From contig NZ_JAJUFQ010000018.1 of NCBI RefSeq assembly GCF_029263665.1, positions 1 through 64,000 on the forward strand: a stretch of DNA of 64,000 nucleotides, written 5' to 3'. How positions within the stretch are numbered: the stretch's first letter is position 1; each line of letters starts with the position of its first letter. Positions 60,985 to 64,000 of the stretch are shown piece by piece. This DNA is from Halomonas sp. Lineage in GTDB: Bacteria; Pseudomonadota; Gammaproteobacteria; Pseudomonadales; Halomonadaceae. The position numbers and the translations under genes are program-made. The notes beneath the pieces were generated by a model that worked only from the letters and a program-made list of their open reading frames with translations, was not told the origin of the DNA and ran no database searches.

Positions 60985-62547
60985 GTGAACACTACCGTCC
61001 TGCTTTTTCTTGCCCTGTACTTCATCGCCATGCTGGCGGTGGGCGTCATTTCCATGCGTAGGGGAGGTTCCAGCAGCATGGAAGGCTACTACCTCAGCGG
61101 GCGCAACGTCGGTCCATTGGTCACTGCCATGACCATGCAGTCCACCTCGATGAGTGGCTACATGTTTCTGGGTGCCGGTTCTCTCGGCTATACCCAGGGC
61201 TATTACGGTTTCTGGTATGCCGCGGGTGATATTGGTGGTGGCGTGGTCAACCTCTCGGTGCTTGGCCGCAGGATGCGCAAGCTGTCCCAGATCATGGGCG
61301 CACTGACCTCCATCGAGTATCTCGAGAAACGCTATCCCAGCAAATGGGTTAGGCTGATTGCCGCGACTCTGTCCGTCTTTCTGCTGGGAGCTTACGTGCT
61401 GGCACAGTTCATTGCCGGCGGCAAAGGCCTGGAGCTGGTCACAGGCTTGCCCTACGAGGTAGCGCTGAGCATCGCCGTGGCCGTCATCCTTGCCTACACC
61501 CTGATGGGTGGCTACGGTGCCGTGGCCTACACAGATCTGCTGCAGAGTTTCGTGATGATCATCGGCATCGTCTGGATTCTTGCTGCCACCCTGCAGGAAG
61601 TGGGAGGCCTGACAGCCGCCAATGAAGCCATTGCCGCTCTGGATCCCACCCTGCTCAGTGTCTGGGGCAAGGATCTCGCCTTCGAAGGCCAGTGGGGCAT
61701 GGTGCTCGGCGCCTTTCTGATCTTCTCGATCGGTTACATGGGCTGGCCCCACGTCGTCACCCGACACATGGCCATGCGCAACCCTTTTCATGCCCGTCGC
61801 GCCGGTGTCTATGCCACCTTGTGGAACCTGATCTTCGTCAGCGCACCTTATATTCTCGGCACCCTGGCCATTCTGGTCCTGCCTGACCTGGATGACCCCG
61901 AGCAGGCCATCTTCTCCCTCGCCCAGAATCTGCTGCCTGCAGCAGCCGTCGGTATCGTGATGGCAGCGATCATGGCGGCCATCATGTCCACGGCGGACTC
62001 CATCCTGCTACAGACCGGCAGCATCGCCGCCCGAGACATCTATGAGCGTTTTATCAACCCAGACATGGGTGAGCGTCAGATGGTACGGGTATCCCAGCTC
62101 ATCGTTCTGGTGTTGGGAGTGGTGTGCGGTATCGTAGCCATCTTCGAGCCTCCTGCGGTGTTTTCCATCGTGGTATTCACTACCTCGGTGCTGGGCAGCG
62201 CCTTCCTGCCGGCCTATGTCGCTGCCGTCTGGTGGCGCAAGGCCAATACGCCAGGGGCGCTGGCCTCGATGATTGTTGGCAGCGTGGTCGCATTTTTCTG
62301 GCAGTACCTGGCGCTGGATAGCGTGACAGAGCTGCACCCCATGCTGGTCGGTGTGGTGATGTCGAGCCTGGCCATGGTGATCGGCAGTCTGTTGACCCAG
62401 GCCAGCCATCCCGTACCGGAGCATATCTTGCACGCCATGGAAGAGACGGCTGAATTACGTCCGCTGCCACGCTCCCTGGCATCACAGCAGAGCTTCGAAC
62501 TGGCCCACGAAGCCATGACGCTCAAGACCCACGGGCGCCAGGCATGA
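60985..62547 (+). CDS. Sodium:solute symporter (SSS family)
   Basis: Na+-coupled importer of 520 aa with about 13 helices. SSS signatures include the N-terminal GGSSSMEGYYLSGRNVGPLVTAMT region, the GYMFLGAGSLGYTQGYYGFWYA block, then TLMGGYGAVAYTDLLQSFVMI and the AAIMSTADSILLQTGSIAARD Na+ site. The start is GTG 60985 with AGGAG six bases upstream. It overlaps the next gene by 4 bp. Its substrate may be an organic acid or beta-alanine-type compound because mmsA and the aminotransferase precede it (inference). Confidence 0.93.
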   Translation: MNTTVLLFLALYFIAMLAVGVISMRRGGSSSMEGYYLSGRNVGPLVTAMTMQSTSMSGYMFLGAGSLGYTQGYYGFWYAAGDIGGGVVNLSVLGRRMRKLSQIMGALTSIEYLEKRYPSKWVRLIAATLSVFLLGAYVLAQFIAGGKGLELVTGLPYEVALSIAVAVILAYTLMGGYGAVAYTDLLQSFVMIIGIVWILAATLQEVGGLTAANEAIAALDPTLLSVWGKDLAFEGQWGMVLGAFLIFSIGYMGWPHVVTRHMAMRNPFHARRAGVYATLWNLIFVSAPYILGTLAILVLPDLDDPEQAIFSLAQNLLPAAAVGIVMAAIMAAIMSTADSILLQTGSIAARDIYERFINPDMGERQMVRVSQLIVLVLGVVCGIVAIFEPPAVFSIVVFTTSVLGSAFLPAYVAAVWWRKANTPGALASMIVGSVVAFFWQYLALDSVTELHPMLVGVVMSSLAMVIGSLLTQASHPVPEHILHAMEETAELRPLPRSLASQQSFELAHEAMTLKTHGRQA

Positions 62548-63059
62548 AGCATGTCATGAAACCATCTAACGATACCGCTAGCGAGGAAGCCTGGCTCAAG
62601 GCCAGGCTTCCTTTGGAGGGCCTTGAACGCCGATTGGCGATGATCGATCCAGGCCTGCGCATTCTCGATATCGAACCTGTCGGCTTTCCCTATCTGCTGT
62701 TCCTGTATCGCTGGGAATCCCGGCGCTGGGGAACCCGGCGCCAGGAACTGATGAGCTGCCTGGTGGATCGCTGTCAGGGAGTCAGCACGACACTGGAAGG
62801 TGTCGAATTTGGCGACCCTCTGGCCTCGGCCACCCTGCCAGTGCCAGAACTGGAAACGTCACCGCTTGAACGCAAGGCGCGTCAGCATGTCATGCAGGTG
62901 CGTCGCCACCGGCTCAAGCGTCGGAGTGCAGCAGAGCTGGAACTGGCTCGCACCCAGAACATCCGCAAGCCACTATGGCGTATCCATGCCCGGCATGGCC
63001 AACATGGTGAACTCGACTTGCTGATCGATGCCATCAACGGCGGTTACTATGTGATGTAG
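62544..63059 (+). CDS. Hypothetical protein coupled to the SSS symporter, 171 aa
   Basis: A soluble basic protein without a recognised domain. It starts inside the symporter gene (ATGA overlap of 4 bp), so it is translationally coupled and probably acts with it. The first half is mixed alpha/beta (LRILDIEPVGFPYLLFLYRWES). The middle has a strongly basic helix (KARQHVMQVRRHRLKRRSAAEL), and the end (GELDLLIDAINGGYYVM) is acidic and hydrophobic. The stop codon lies in the first unit of a 15-bp tandem repeat. Confidence 0.75.
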   Translation: MKHVMKPSNDTASEEAWLKARLPLEGLERRLAMIDPGLRILDIEPVGFPYLLFLYRWESRRWGTRRQELMSCLVDRCQGVSTTLEGVEFGDPLASATLPVPELETSPLERKARQHVMQVRRHRLKRRSAAELELARTQNIRKPLWRIHARHGQHGELDLLIDAINGGYYVM

Positions 63060-63110
63060 GATCGTGTGATGTAGGATCATGTGGTGTAGGACCGGCTGAT
63101 GTGGGGCCAG
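63051..63110. repeat. 15-bp tandem repeat at the end of the 62544 gene
   Basis: Four units with exact 15-bp period start at 63051, 63066, 63081 and 63096: GTGATGTAGGATCGT, GTGATGTAGGATCAT, GTGGTGTAGGACCGG and CTGATGTGGGGCCAG. The first unit contains the stop codon TAG of the preceding gene, so each exact copy would also supply an in-frame stop. Confidence 0.85.
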
Positions 63111-63130
63111 TTAAACCAAGACCTGAGCTC

Positions 63131-64000
63131 TCACTGGCCGTCCAGCGGACGCCTGCTGTCTGGCCGGACGCTAAGCCTCGCCTTGCCAATCTGCAATTCG
63201 CGCCAGCGTGGCAAGACCGGCACCAGCTCGCTCGAAGGAATGTTCTCCGACAGAGCAGGACGGTCATCCCCTTCCTGCTGCGAGCCATCGATGGTCATGT
63301 CTAGCGACCACCACTGTTCTGCTTCCCGAGGCTCGGTTTTTCCGTGCTCTGATTCGAGATGCCCTGATTTGAGATGCCCTGATTTGCGATAGAACAGACG
63401 CGCCTCGACAAAAGACGAGTGATGCAGCACCAGCAGATAGTCAGTTTCACCGTCACCATTCAGGTCCACGGGCAACAACTGGGCTGCGGTGGTGTATCCC
63501 TGATCAAGTTCATCTGCCAGATCTCGACTCAACGCCTCCCACAGCCCCTCGGGCAATCCTTCTCTCTCCAGACCAAAGCTGGCAAGTGCCTTGCCCTGCA
63601 GGTCGGAAGCATCACCATCATCGTCGGAGGCAGCCCCCAGCAGGCGGTCTATGCGCAAGGCTACCCGGGGATGGCTGTCAGCATAACGTTCACGCAATGC
63701 ATGCAGGGCCTGGTCACCGGGGATCGCCAGATGGTAGCGCAGATAAGCGTAATCGAATTCCTCGACATCGACCTTGCCGCGGTCCAGGCGGGACAACTGG
63801 CTAGCCAGGGAGATCTTGCGGAAGTCCACCAGCGGAGAATTGACCAGCAACATGCTCAGCATGACAACCAGGCCGAGGGCAATGTTTATCCTTCCCACAC
63901 CGTGCATCCAAGCATCGCGCCGGCGCAGCATGTTCAGGCAGTAGCCAATGCAGAATAGCGAGAGCAGCGCCCAGATCAGAAACGCCCAGCAACGCTCTAC
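63131..64000 (-). CDS. DUF4153-like membrane protein, 3' part (cut by window edge)
   Basis: The reading frame is open from the right edge of the window (VERCWAFLIWALLSLFCIGYC), so only the C-terminal 289 residues are present. An internal ATG at 63931 is probably not the start. A membrane helix at the edge is followed by another (GLVVMLSMLLV) and the segment NSPLVDFRKISLASQLSRLDRGKVD with EFDYAYLRYHLAIPGDQAL, which I associate with DUF4153-type proteins. The C-terminal soluble part has a Ca-binding-like DLNGDGETDYL stretch. A pentapeptide repeat (SGHLK/SGHLE) is encoded by a 15-bp tandem repeat. Function unknown. Confidence 0.75.
   Translation of the reverse strand, partial: VERCWAFLIWALLSLFCIGYCLNMLRRRDAWMHGVGRINIALGLVVMLSMLLVNSPLVDFRKISLASQLSRLDRGKVDVEEFDYAYLRYHLAIPGDQALHALRERYADSHPRVALRIDRLLGAASDDDGDASDLQGKALASFGLEREGLPEGLWEALSRDLADELDQGYTTAAQLLPVDLNGDGETDYLLVLHHSSFVEARLFYRKSGHLKSGHLESEHGKTEPREAEQWWSLDMTIDGSQQEGDDRPALSENIPSSELVPVLPRWRELQIGKARLSVRPDSRRPLDGQ
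63351..63395. repeat. 15-bp tandem repeat inside the DUF4153-like gene
   Basis: GATTCGAGATGCCCT, GATTTGAGATGCCCT and GATTTGCGATAGAAC follow one another at 63351, 63366 and 63381. On the minus strand they encode the repeat SGHLK-SGHLE, so copy changes keep the frame. Confidence 0.8.

Noticed and set aside
60913-61791. Open frame of 292 codons on the minus strand
   Set aside because: Antisense to the SSS symporter gene; rich in His/Gln/Gly as expected from a reversed membrane-protein frame.

Overview
The window reads as a chromosomal segment of a GC-rich, halotolerant gammaproteobacterium, most likely a Halomonadaceae member (Halomonas-like). The evidence is the ntrBC-glnA block, a YdcJ/HglS-type enzyme, many solute and ion transporters (NhaC-type antiporter, SSS, TTT, DAACS, Liv and Aap ABC systems) and the protein sequence style. 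I see no rRNA, tRNA, CRISPR array, phage or complete insertion sequence. Nearly all of the DNA is ordinary coding sequence on both strands.

Layout. 1-4950: nitrogen control (ntrC, ntrB, glnA, all on the minus strand). Two well-formed sigma-54 promoters with upstream NtrC-type palindromes sit before ntrB and before glnA. 5083-8529: an orphan glycosyltransferase-like gene, then an NhaC-family antiporter with a DadA-like D-amino acid dehydrogenase. 8852-11284: typA and a small unknown gene. 11615-16878: livGFHM converging on livJ. 17076-20733: dienelactone hydrolase, DAACS symporter, peptidase C45-type acyltransferase, small unknown. 20809-27269: heme uptake (Fur box, hemP, TonB receptor, hmuS, hmuTUV). 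27280-28662: a DUF4202 protein and a beta-barrel protein flanking a 17-bp tandem repeat. 28989-31881: zinc uptake (znuC, znuB, znuA) preceded by a translationally coupled 46-aa membrane ORF. 31980-35223: LTA-synthase-like sulfatase, small unknown, NlpC/P60 lipoprotein. 35304-37041: TPP riboswitch, thiM, thiE. 37062-43254: DMT transporter, dacA, TauE/SafE protein, hglS with a divergent LysR gene. 43255-47760: a 143-bp repeat element, then aapPMQJ (ABC amino acid uptake). 47914-50889: norR and hmp, divergent, with three NorR-type sites and a sigma-54 promoter between them.

50992-63059 is a catabolic and transport block: tctABC, an Ldh2-type dehydrogenase, a NIPSNAP protein, a ThDP enzyme, an omega-amino acid:pyruvate aminotransferase, mmsA, a 43-aa membrane protein, an SSS symporter and an unknown protein. 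The aminotransferase and mmsA together would convert beta-alanine-type amines through malonate semialdehyde to acetyl-CoA. The link of the TTT, Ldh2 and ThDP genes to that route is only inference. The window ends in a DUF4153-like gene cut by its edge.

The strongest second-look items are the small ORF upstream of znuC, the 43-aa partner of the SSS symporter, the NorR/sigma-54 architecture of hmp, the two NtrC/sigma-54 promoters, a MITE-like element filling the gap between two stop codons, a ThiE C-terminal tail that runs into repeat DNA, and several short-period tandem repeats (7, 14, 15, 16 and 17 bp).
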